Origin: Bowmanella denitrificans
GTDB taxonomy: Bacteria > Pseudomonadota > Gammaproteobacteria > Enterobacterales > Alteromonadaceae
Reading direction: 5' to 3'
DNA length: 64,000 nucleotides
NCBI RefSeq assembly: GCF_039522935.1
Contig: NZ_BAAAEI010000010.1
Location: forward strand, 62,001 to 126,000
Made by a program: the position numbers and the translations under genes. Below, piece by piece: positions 9,457-17,147 of this stretch. A model generated the notes under the pieces. The model searched no databases. It worked only from the letters and a program-made list of their open reading frames with translations, and was not told the origin of the DNA. Positions within the stretch are counted from its first letter, which is position 1, and every line of letters begins with the position of its first letter.

Positions 9457-10374
9457 TCAGTCAGCTTGAGCGGGATGTTCAACCAGCGCTTTCAGGAAAA
9501 CATCCAACACCCTTTTGTTCCTCTGCGCCTGGCGGGTTGCCACAAAAAAGTCAGTCTGATAATTGAGCGTCTCGGGTAACAGAGCACGCATTTCCCCTTT
9601 TTCCACCCAGCGACTGGCATAGTGCTCCGGTAAAAAGCCAATATACTCATGGGTCAGCACCAAAAAGGCCACACCTTCGCGGTCATTGGAGGTGGCGGTC
9701 ACCTGCAGATGGTCGAATAATTGTGGCTGATTCATGTGCTGCGCGTAAATGGGTAACACCGCGCTGTGTTTGCCAATATTGGCTAAATCATCTGTCTGCA
9801 CAAACAGGGGGTGCGCTGCAGAGCAATAAAGGGCGCTGCTCTCGCTATACAAGGGGTGCAACCTCAGACCGTCAATGGGTTGCAGGCTCGGCATCACCCC
9901 TACATCCAGTTCACCTTCCAGTAAGGCCAGACTGATATCGGCAGGGTTACTCATGCGGATATTGATGCGGATTTCACTGCTGGTATGTTTAAGCCTGGCC
10001 AGCGCCTGACTGATGGTGCGGTGAGGAATAGTCACCAGGTTATCGATAATGCCAATGTTCAGCTCACCTTTGAGCACCGAATAGGTGTTATTGACTTCTT
10101 CCTGGAATTGCTCGGTGGCATGCATTAGTTTCAGGGCGGCATCGTAGACTTTCTGTCCCTCTAAGGTCAGGTTGAAACCTGCCCTGCCACGGTTACATAG
10201 TTTCATGCCCAGACGTTTTTCCAGATCAGAAATGTAGATAGAAATTGCCGAGCGGCTAAGATTCAGAATGCCTTCTGCGCCGGTAAAGCTACCGGCCTGT
10301 ACCACAGCAATAAAGGTTTTCAGCAATTTCAAATCCAGATTACTGACCTGGCGAAGTTTTCTGGCACTAAGCAT
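9457..10374 (-). CDS. LysR-family transcriptional regulator
   Basis: A 305-residue LysR-type regulator. The N-terminal winged helix spans about residues 12-72 (LDLKLLKTFIAVVQAGSF, then SRSAISIYISDLEKRLG), followed by a substrate-binding domain in two lobes. The effector is unknown. It is divergent from the class III aminotransferase gene 107 bases away and most likely regulates it. No good ribosome-binding site is seen before the ATG. Confidence 0.9.
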   Translation of the reverse strand: MLSARKLRQVSNLDLKLLKTFIAVVQAGSFTGAEGILNLSRSAISIYISDLEKRLGMKLCNRGRAGFNLTLEGQKVYDAALKLMHATEQFQEEVNNTYSVLKGELNIGIIDNLVTIPHRTISQALARLKHTSSEIRINIRMSNPADISLALLEGELDVGVMPSLQPIDGLRLHPLYSESSALYCSAAHPLFVQTDDLANIGKHSAVLPIYAQHMNQPQLFDHLQVTATSNDREGVAFLVLTHEYIGFLPEHYASRWVEKGEMRALLPETLNYQTDFFVATRQAQRNKRVLDVFLKALVEHPAQAD

Positions 10375-10385
10375 GTTGCAAATAG

Positions 10386-10457
10386 GTTAAGAAAGTCGAA
10401 ACTGAACTGTATCAGTTGCTGATTTACCCGCCAAAGGAATTTGCTTAGATTCTTAAC
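10386..10457. promoter_or_regulatory. Spaced inverted repeat in LysR/aminotransferase intergenic region
   Basis: GTTAAGAA at 10386-10393 is repeated in inverse as TTCTTAAC at 10450-10457, between two divergent genes. LysR proteins commonly bind two half-sites spread over 50-70 bases, so this could be their recognition and activation pair. This is inference from position and symmetry only. Confidence 0.35.
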
Positions 10458-10481
10458 AGCTAATACAGGGATTTTATTATC

Positions 10482-11813
10482 ATGACTTTTCATCCCAATC
10501 GACATTCCATGTCCAGTCACTGGCTGGCATTTACCAGTAACCGGCGCTTTCATCAACAACCCCGGCTGGTTGACCGTGCAGAAGGGATATTTTACTACAC
10601 CCCACAAGGGCAGCCACTTTATGACAGCTTGTCTGGCTTGTGGTGCACCCCATTGGGTCACGGTAATCAAGCCATTACCGAAGCCATCAGCAGACAACTG
10701 GGATATCTTGATTATGCTCCGGCCTTTAATGTCAGCCACCCACTGGCATTCGAACTGGCCGACAAGCTAGCGGAGCTGGCGCCAGGGGATCTGAACCATA
10801 CATTATTTTGTAATTCAGGTTCGGAAGCAGCCGACACCGCATTAAAACTGGCCAGAGCTTACTGGCGAGCCAAGGGGCGTGCAGAGAAAACAAAATTTAT
10901 CGGGCGCAGTAAAGGTTATCACGGGGTGAATTTTGGTGGTATTTCCGTCGGCGGAATTGTCGGCAATCGCAAGCTCTATGGGCAGACGCTGGATACCTAC
11001 CATCTTCCTCACACCTGGTTAGCGCAAAACCGTTTTGCCAAGGGAGTGCCGACTGAAGGTGACTATTTAGCCGACAGTCTGCTTAGTATTCTGGAGGTAC
11101 AGGATGCCAGTAATATTGCCGCGGTGATAGTCGAGCCTATGGCCGGTTCCGGTGGCGTTATTGTCCCTTCAGCGGGCTATCTTAAACGTTTGCGGGAATT
11201 GTGTGACCAGCATGACATTTTATTGATCTTTGACGAAGTGATTACCGGCTTTGGCCGACTTGGCAGTTTGTTTGGGGCCGATTTCTTTGATGTACAGCCG
11301 GATATCCTTACCTGTGCCAAGGCGCTGACCAACGGTGTAGTGCCAATGGGGGCAGTGATCAGTAATGATGACATATATGCCACGTTAATGGACCAGCCTG
11401 GTGATGACTACCTGATTGAGTTTCCTCATGGTTACACCTATTCCGCCCATCCTTTGGCTTGTGCGTCCGCTTTGGCAAGCCTGGCACAATTAACCAAGCC
11501 TGCACTGATGTCTAAAGTTCGGGAGTTGTCTGGGGTGTTTGAGCAGGCTATACACCAACTTAAAGGTCTGCCGCTGGTGGAAGATATCCGCAATATTGGT
11601 CTGGCTGGTGCCATCCAGATTGAAGCTGATCCGGCTCATCCACTTAAACGGGCCAGCGATATCAGTGCCCTTTGTTGGGATAAGGGGGTGTATGTGCGAT
11701 TTGGCGGCAATAATCTGAGTTTTGCCCCGCCCTTTATCTGTACTGCTGAGGATATTCAGCATATTTTCGCGCGGGTTGCCGAAGCCATTCAGGAATATGC
11801 CAAAACCCTCTGA
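10482..11813 (+). CDS. Class III (omega) aminotransferase, beta-alanine/pyruvate-like
   Basis: A 443-residue PLP enzyme that moves an amino group from an amine or omega-amino acid to pyruvate or a similar keto acid. Motifs in order: NSGSEAADTALKLAR for cofactor phosphate binding, LIFDEVITGFGR with the PLP-contacting Asp, the catalytic Lys in CAKALTNG, and HGYTYSAHPLACA. The last is typical of the beta-alanine-pyruvate branch. The divergent LysR gene is the likely regulator. It differs from the second aminotransferase of the window, which lies inside the polyamine operon. A role in beta-alanine or polyamine nitrogen use fits, but the substrate is not fixed by sequence. Confidence 0.85.
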   Translation: MTFHPNRHSMSSHWLAFTSNRRFHQQPRLVDRAEGIFYYTPQGQPLYDSLSGLWCTPLGHGNQAITEAISRQLGYLDYAPAFNVSHPLAFELADKLAELAPGDLNHTLFCNSGSEAADTALKLARAYWRAKGRAEKTKFIGRSKGYHGVNFGGISVGGIVGNRKLYGQTLDTYHLPHTWLAQNRFAKGVPTEGDYLADSLLSILEVQDASNIAAVIVEPMAGSGGVIVPSAGYLKRLRELCDQHDILLIFDEVITGFGRLGSLFGADFFDVQPDILTCAKALTNGVVPMGAVISNDDIYATLMDQPGDDYLIEFPHGYTYSAHPLACASALASLAQLTKPALMSKVRELSGVFEQAIHQLKGLPLVEDIRNIGLAGAIQIEADPAHPLKRASDISALCWDKGVYVRFGGNNLSFAPPFICTAEDIQHIFARVAEAIQEYAKTL

Positions 11814-11837
11814 AATCAAAGGGTAAAAATAGCAAAT

Positions 11838-11876
11838 AGACTACACTGAAAGAGCATTATCTATTCAGGGTAGTCT
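11838..11876 (+). promoter_or_regulatory. Hairpin overlapping the ribosome-binding site of the TonB receptor gene
   Basis: AGACTACACTGAA (11838-11850) pairs with TTCAGGGTAGTCT (11864-11876), 12 of 13 positions, with a 13-base loop. The only plausible ribosome-binding sequence (AGGG, 11867-11870) lies in the right arm, and the ATG follows two bases after the stem. It could be a translational switch or a long dyad operator. Confidence 0.55.
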
Positions 11877-11878
11877 GC

Positions 11879-14212
11879 ATGAGAAAAACAGTATCCGCTC
11901 TTTTTGCCTGCCAGTGTCTGGCAGGAATAGTCAGCCAGCCAGGTAACGCTGCTGACACGCAACAACAAATGGATCTGTTTGCCCTGTCGCTGGACGAATT
12001 ACTGGATATCAAAGTTGAAGCACGCAAGGTCGAAGAGGATCTGCAACAAACCCCATTGGCAGTGACAGCCCTGTCAGCAGGACAATTGTTGCAGGCCGGG
12101 CATGAGAGCCTGCTGGAGGCCTCTTACTTTCTGCCAAATATGGATGTTACCACAGTAGGGGAAAACTCCGGCTGTACGCATTGTGCCAATATTACCTTGC
12201 GTGGGGTGGGGCAAGTGGATCCTATCCCCACCATTGATCCCAGCGTCGGGCTTTACATTGATGGCGTCTATCATGCCCGTTCCCCAGGAGGCATTTTTCG
12301 TTTCCTTGACTTGGAGCGTTTAGAAGTCCTGCGTGGGCCGCAAGGAACGTTATTTGGAAAGAACACCATTGGCGGCGCCATTCAAATTTTTACCAACAAG
12401 GTCAGTGAGCAACAAAGCTTCAGGTTGCAGGCTGATATTGGGGAGTTTCAGCGCCGTGACCTGGCATTGGTTTGGAACCAGCCCATTGGACCTGACCAGG
12501 GATTGCGTTTGGCAATGTCGAAAAATGACCGTGACGGTTTTGTGATCAGAGAGAATGGCGACAGGGAAGGGGGCGAAGATGATTTCAATCTGCTGGCTAA
12601 GTATCAATTTGTACTTGGCGAAGGTCTTGATCTGACCCTGAGTTATACCGGGCAATGGCAAAAAAATGGCAGTACGCCATCAGTTCTGCCGGTAAAAAAC
12701 GACAATGCCAGTTTGATAGAGCTGTATAACTGGGTGGCTCAGAGCTCAATGCAATTTGAGCCACTACCGCCATTAACCATCAGTCAAAATCAGCATGATA
12801 GTGCTGCCACAGAAGCCAATTCCAATAGTCTCAGTCAGTACGGTCTGTCAGCCACAATAAACTGGCAGCTTACCCCTGAGATAAGGTTAAAGTCGATAAC
12901 GGCGTATAACAGTTTGAATGCGACTTATAGCCGCGATTTTGACAACAACCCGGTGAATATTGGCGTCACTCATGATTTACAAGCGCAAAACCAGCGTAGC
13001 CAGGAATTTAACTTAATGGGCAGCAGTGCACAGGCGGATTGGCTGCTGGGTTTGTTTGCCTTTGATGAAGATACCTATTACCAGGCTGATTTTATCTTTT
13101 TTGAAAATTTATATGCGGCGCTGGAAGCCCTGCCAGGCCCACTGGATGGTTCCTCCCTGGCCAATCCAACAGACATTGGCGGGCCTGGTAATCCCCTGAA
13201 TATTGGGCTGGATTTGGACAATCGCTATCAGAACTGGTTGGATAACCAAAGTTATGCAATGTTCGCCCAAGGCAACTGGCATCTGGACAACCACTGGACA
13301 CTCACAATGGGTGGGCGTCTGACCTATGAGCGAAAATCTCAGCAGGTGGTGGGTTATGCCAATGTTGCAGAAGTGGAACTATTCCGTCGTACCGATGGGG
13401 ATGCACAAGGGGCTATTCGCAAATCATGGCGGGTGTTTTCACCTTTGCTCGCGGTTCAATATCAGTATAACCCCAGCTTAATGCTGTATAGCTCGGTCTC
13501 AAGAGGGTTTAAATCCGGCGGTTTCAACGGATTGCCCAATTCGGCTGTGACTGCTCAGCCATTCGATCCTGAGTATTTGACGTCGTATGAATTGGGGATC
13601 CGTTCACAATGGCTGGATAACCGGCTGCGATTTAATCTGACCGGTTTTTATATTGATCATAAAGATATGCAATTACGCGGAGGTCAATCCAGCGAGGAGT
13701 CTGGTCTTGAAATTCTAATCGATAACGTCGGTAAAGCCCGCAGCAAAGGGATTGAAATGGAGTGGGAGGCACGTCTGAGTGCCCGCTTGGGAGTCAGTGG
13801 CAGCCTGTCTTATATTGATGCCCGCTTTGTTGATGTGGGCAGCGCCACACAGGTGAGTCTGGATTCCCGTTTGATTCGAACACCACCTTGGACGTCCAGT
13901 GCCGCGCTATGGTACCGCTTGCCCCTGAGTGGTGATGGCAGTCTGACCGCCCGCCTTGACTGGGCGTTTCGCAGTAAAACCTATAATGATGTGTTTAATT
14001 CGAGTCTGGCGGTGCAAAAGGCCTTTAGTCTGGTCAATGCCAGATTAAGCTGGGAAGTGAATAAACAGCTTGAAGTGGCGGCATATGTGACAAATCTGAC
14101 CGATACTTATCATGTGATTGGGGCCAATGATTTTACTCAGGCCTTTGGTGTCGCCGAATTTTACCTGGCACCACCGCGCCAATGGGGCCTGAGTCTGGGA
14201 TACCGTTTCTAG
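11879..14212 (+). CDS. TonB-dependent outer-membrane receptor
   Basis: A 777-residue receptor for energised uptake of a ligand across the outer membrane. It has a signal peptide of about 24 residues, a TonB-box-like stretch near residue 45, and a plug domain of about 55-170 with TPLAVTALSAGQLLQAG, RGPQGTLFGKNTIGGAI and a VDPIPTIDPSVGLYIDGVY segment. A 22-strand-type barrel ends in the terminal aromatic GYRF. The plug type is that of the large alteromonad receptor group, whose ligands are often plant or algal glycans or aromatics, so no ligand is claimed. It lies 66 bases after the aminotransferase and may be cotranscribed or have its own control through the hairpin at its start. Confidence 0.9.
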   Translation: MRKTVSALFACQCLAGIVSQPGNAADTQQQMDLFALSLDELLDIKVEARKVEEDLQQTPLAVTALSAGQLLQAGHESLLEASYFLPNMDVTTVGENSGCTHCANITLRGVGQVDPIPTIDPSVGLYIDGVYHARSPGGIFRFLDLERLEVLRGPQGTLFGKNTIGGAIQIFTNKVSEQQSFRLQADIGEFQRRDLALVWNQPIGPDQGLRLAMSKNDRDGFVIRENGDREGGEDDFNLLAKYQFVLGEGLDLTLSYTGQWQKNGSTPSVLPVKNDNASLIELYNWVAQSSMQFEPLPPLTISQNQHDSAATEANSNSLSQYGLSATINWQLTPEIRLKSITAYNSLNATYSRDFDNNPVNIGVTHDLQAQNQRSQEFNLMGSSAQADWLLGLFAFDEDTYYQADFIFFENLYAALEALPGPLDGSSLANPTDIGGPGNPLNIGLDLDNRYQNWLDNQSYAMFAQGNWHLDNHWTLTMGGRLTYERKSQQVVGYANVAEVELFRRTDGDAQGAIRKSWRVFSPLLAVQYQYNPSLMLYSSVSRGFKSGGFNGLPNSAVTAQPFDPEYLTSYELGIRSQWLDNRLRFNLTGFYIDHKDMQLRGGQSSEESGLEILIDNVGKARSKGIEMEWEARLSARLGVSGSLSYIDARFVDVGSATQVSLDSRLIRTPPWTSSAALWYRLPLSGDGSLTARLDWAFRSKTYNDVFNSSLAVQKAFSLVNARLSWEVNKQLEVAAYVTNLTDTYHVIGANDFTQAFGVAEFYLAPPRQWGLSLGYRF

Positions 14213-14331
14213 GTGGGTTACAAATTGTATAGCTTGTTTGCTGTGTTACCCTTGCAGTGGCATCCGCTCAGGTTAACACTATGAATGTAATGAGAGTCTT
14301 GTTAACCACAATTTTATGGAGAATGTCAGGG

Positions 14332-14655
14332 ATGAAAAAAGCAATGATACTATGGATGGCGCTGGGATTGAGCGCTTGTGTGTCACTGTCCCAAGATGGG
14401 GCGAATGTAAAAGTAGTGGATACCCTTGATGAAGTACCGGGTGATTGCACCGAAGTAGGATATCAGGAAGCAGCAAGTGCCGACGAGGTTTTCGCCTCTG
14501 CGCTGGCTTCGGCAGAAATTGAGCTGCGCAATCGCGCTGCCGAGCATGGCGCGAACCTGATCCGAATCACCAAAAAACGCGCCGAAGTCCTGCCTTTATC
14601 CGGGGCTGTCATGGGTGGCATGACCTACGCTTGTCAAGGCTTTAAAGGGAGCTAA
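14332..14655 (+). CDS. Small lipoprotein, DUF4156/RcsF-like
   Basis: A 107-residue lipoprotein. MKKAMILWMALGLSAC gives a signal peptide with a lipobox ending at Cys16. The rest carries the pattern VPGDCTEVGYQ, a helix rich in Ala and Glu, then ELRNRAAEHGANLI and a C-terminal YACQGF, matching the DUF4156 group of envelope lipoproteins with a likely disulfide between the two later cysteines. Function is unknown. ATG 14323 (three codons earlier) is an alternative start. A hairpin follows the stop codon. Confidence 0.75.
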   Translation: MKKAMILWMALGLSACVSLSQDGANVKVVDTLDEVPGDCTEVGYQEAASADEVFASALASAEIELRNRAAEHGANLIRITKKRAEVLPLSGAVMGGMTYACQGFKGS

Positions 14656-14670
14656 CCAGGCCAGGTTAGC
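14651..14670. terminator. Hairpin between convergent genes
   Basis: GCTAACC (14651-14657) pairs with GGTTAGC (14664-14670). It overlaps the stop codons of both the lipoprotein gene and the convergent cupin gene and may end both transcripts, although the T run is poor. Confidence 0.4.
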
Positions 14671-15025
14671 CCGCTTTGGCCGGTTCAAAAATCACATAAA
14701 CCTTTTTACAGGGCGTCAGGCTATGCCAAATTCCGCTAAAGCCGGCCGGGATAACAAAATGCTCGCCTGCCTGAATAAGGGTTTTATGCCCTTGTTCATC
14801 TTCCAGTTCGACCTGGCCTTGCAGTAACTGGCAGTATTCATGCTCGCTGTAGCTGACTCGCCAACTGCCGGTATCGCTACCCCAAAAACCAATGTGGAAC
14901 TGGTTAGATGGATCACTGTAATGATTGGCAATGTATTGGGTAACTGGTCCGCTAAGCTGCTTTTCTGCCGGAGTAGGATAGCTTTCAGCATATTGGCCAT
15001 CTGGCTTTAGCTTGATAATCTTCAT
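14666..15025 (-). CDS. Cupin-domain protein of the polyamine cluster
   Basis: A 119-residue single-domain cupin of the DUF861/Cupin_3 type. WRVSYSEHEYCQLLQGQVEL gives the first motif (with a Glu and a possible His ligand), and GEHFVIPAGFSGIWHSL gives the second. Family members bind small ligands or metals; no activity is established for this type. It follows puuB1 with no spacing, so it is the last gene of the operon and probably acts in putrescine breakdown or handling of its aldehyde products. Confidence 0.8.
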   Translation of the reverse strand: MKIIKLKPDGQYAESYPTPAEKQLSGPVTQYIANHYSDPSNQFHIGFWGSDTGSWRVSYSEHEYCQLLQGQVELEDEQGHKTLIQAGEHFVIPAGFSGIWHSLTPCKKVYVIFEPAKAG

Positions 15026-16300
15026 TTATATGCCCAGTTTGTCACGCAGGTTGTAATAGGCGGCACCTAATGCCGTAAAGGGGATTTGTAGTGCCCGCCC
15101 ACCCAGTAAAGGCAGATGGGGCAATTTAGCGAACACGTCAAAGCGCTGTGCCTGACCACTGAGTGCCTCTGCCACCACTTTGCCGGCCAGATGTGTACAA
15201 GTTACGCCATGACCACTATAGCCCTGCATGTAATAGATGTTGTTATCCAAGCGGCCAAATTCAGGTAGTCGGGATAAGGTCAGCAGAAAGTTACCCGTCC
15301 AGGCAAAATCAATTTTCACCCCTCGCAATTGCGGAAAGGTGGCTTCCATTTTAGGCCGGATCAGCCGTTCGATATCCGCCGGATCCCGGGCTCCATACAC
15401 GACGCCGCCGCCGTACAGCAGTCGGTGATCGGCAGTCGTACGATAATAGTCCAGCAGGTAGTTACAATCTTCGACACAATAATTGGCCGGTAACAGTGCC
15501 CGGCAGCGCTCTTCGCCCAGTACTTCAGTGGTAATAATCTGCGTGCCACAGGGCATATTGCGCTTGCCCAGTTCCGGTAGTACGTGGCTAAGATAGGCAT
15601 TGGCTGCCACCACCATAAAGCGGGCGGAAACCTTACCGGCTGGGGTCTGAATACTGAGTTTTTCACCACGCTGTACGCTGACAACCGGGCTTTGTTCAAA
15701 TATCCTGCCACCTAAAGAGGTAATGACTCTGGCCTCGCCCTGAGCCAGTTTCAAGGGCTGGATATGACCACTCATGCCATCGGTCAGCCCGCCAACATAG
15801 CGGTTGGAACTGACAATTTTTGCTAATTCCTCCCGGTCCAACAATTCAAGACGCTGATTGCCATGTTTTTGCCAGAGCTGTTGATGGGCCTCCAGATGGT
15901 GCATTTGTTTGCTATTGAGCGCGACAAAGGCCCCGCCCTGCACATGGTCGCAGTCTATCTGGTAGGTCTGAATCAGATGACGGATGATGTCGCCACCTTC
16001 AAACATCATGGCGGCCATCGCGTCTCCGGCAGCCTGGCCATATTTGGCCGTGATATGATCCACGTCGCGGCTGTAACTATTAACTATTTGCCCACCATTG
16101 CGGCCACTGGCACCAAAGCCGATACGGCCCGCTTCCAGCAGCACCACTTTAAACCCGGCTTCGGCCAGATGAAGCGCCGATGACAAGCCGGTAAATCCAC
16201 CGCCCAGCACGCAAACGTCCGCCTGCAACGCTTCCTGCAAAGCAGGATAGTCAGTATTACCGGCATTGAATCTGTAATAACTTGCCACATGCTCTTGCAT
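15026..16300 (-). CDS. puuB: Gamma-glutamylputrescine oxidase-type FAD oxidoreductase
   Basis: A 424-residue FAD enzyme of the DAO family that oxidises gamma-glutamylputrescine to gamma-glutamyl-gamma-aminobutyraldehyde with release of ammonia and peroxide. The dinucleotide fold CVLGGGFTGLSSALHLAEAG is near residue 30, followed by GASGRNGGQI, which is typical of PuuB-like proteins. RTTADHRLLYGGG and YMQGYSGHGV lie in the C-terminal half. GGAG precedes the ATG. It sits in the operon after the porin and an internal terminator, and a second paralog exists at 28585-29868. Which of the two is the main PuuB cannot be told from sequence. Confidence 0.8.
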   Translation of the reverse strand: MQEHVASYYRFNAGNTDYPALQEALQADVCVLGGGFTGLSSALHLAEAGFKVVLLEAGRIGFGASGRNGGQIVNSYSRDVDHITAKYGQAAGDAMAAMMFEGGDIIRHLIQTYQIDCDHVQGGAFVALNSKQMHHLEAHQQLWQKHGNQRLELLDREELAKIVSSNRYVGGLTDGMSGHIQPLKLAQGEARVITSLGGRIFEQSPVVSVQRGEKLSIQTPAGKVSARFMVVAANAYLSHVLPELGKRNMPCGTQIITTEVLGEERCRALLPANYCVEDCNYLLDYYRTTADHRLLYGGGVVYGARDPADIERLIRPKMEATFPQLRGVKIDFAWTGNFLLTLSRLPEFGRLDNNIYYMQGYSGHGVTCTHLAGKVVAEALSGQAQRFDVFAKLPHLPLLGGRALQIPFTALGAAYYNLRDKLGI

Positions 16301-16310
16301 GACAACTCCA

Positions 16311-16337
16311 CTGAAAAGACAGACCCAGGCGGGTCTG
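16311..16337 (-). terminator. Terminator after the porin gene, minus strand
   Basis: CAGACCC (16320-16326) pairs with GGGTCTG (16331-16337) around a 4-base loop. On the minus strand the stem is followed by TCTTTTC. It lies between the porin stop and the puuB1 start and could lower expression of puuB1 and the cupin relative to the porin. Confidence 0.65.
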
Positions 16338-16353
16338 CCCAGGCAATAACGAA

Positions 16354-17025
16354 TTAGAAGTGATAGCTCAGCCCAAGACTGACTTTGGATGAATCATCGC
16401 CGTCCAGATCGTTGTACCAGGCACTGACATCCACAGAGAAATGTTCATAGTCTTTGACTAGCGATGCCCGGCCCCAATTGTAGTCGCCGTCTTCACCATC
16501 GACTTCCCAGCCCTGTCGGCCAAATTCAAATTCCAGCGCCATGTCTTCCTGTATGCTGTAGGTTGCAACTACGGACAAGTGCAGAGCGTCAAGATCGTCA
16601 TAACCATTGGAGGCCATGGAGTCGTTTGTATAATCAAGGTTCAAACCCAGACTGAAATTATCTGACAGGGCTTTACTCAAACCTGCGTGGAGCTCCAGAT
16701 AGCTGTATTCGTCTTCATCAAGGTAGGCGTAGTAAACCGCCATCAGGTCATATTCAAGACCGCCACCCAGTTCACCCGCATAGCCGGCAAACAGGTCCAC
16801 CTCGGTGTCGTCCGTGACGGGGGATGCCCAGATACCGGCATACCAGCCTGATTCATCGGCCGCCCAGTCAATGCCACCTTGCAAGGCTGCATCCTTGTCG
16901 TTGAGGCTGACACCTCGGAACATATAGTCAGAAGTGATAGTGACATAGCCACTGACTTCTGCATGGGCTAAGGTGGATAGACTGCCGAGCAGCGCTGTAG
17001 TGAGTAGCTTGGTTTTGAGTTTCAT
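16354..17025 (-). CDS. TorF-type outer-membrane porin of the polyamine operon
   Basis: A 223-residue protein with a signal peptide ending at LAHA, then a repeated amphipathic strand pattern. It starts VSGYVTITSDYMFRGVSLND and closes with VSLGLSYHF. The opening and the terminal Phe match the TorF (Gcw_chp) family of putative outer-membrane channels. It is very acidic (many DED runs), which would suit passage of cationic polyamines, but that is inference. ATG 17025 has AAGGA upstream; an earlier in-frame start at 17040 is less likely. It lies between puuC and puuB1 with terminators on both sides and so may also have its own promoter. Confidence 0.75.
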   Translation of the reverse strand: MKLKTKLLTTALLGSLSTLAHAEVSGYVTITSDYMFRGVSLNDKDAALQGGIDWAADESGWYAGIWASPVTDDTEVDLFAGYAGELGGGLEYDLMAVYYAYLDEDEYSYLELHAGLSKALSDNFSLGLNLDYTNDSMASNGYDDLDALHLSVVATYSIQEDMALEFEFGRQGWEVDGEDGDYNWGRASLVKDYEHFSVDVSAWYNDLDGDDSSKVSLGLSYHF

Positions 17026-17116
17026 CCTGATTTCCTTCAATACATTATTGTTGGTATATAGGTCTGACGGGACCGCTGACTCCGCCTTTAGGTTCTACAG
17101 ATTGTCTTGCTTGAGC

Positions 17117-17133
17117 AAAAAGCCCGGGCTTTT
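17117..17133. terminator. Palindromic terminator between puuC and the porin gene
   Basis: AAAAGCCCGGGCTTTT (17118-17133) is a perfect palindrome, best folded as six pairs with a CCGG loop. On the minus strand the T run follows directly. It should end a share of the transcripts coming from puuC. Confidence 0.65.
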
Positions 17134-17147
17134 CAGCCGTTTTCTCC

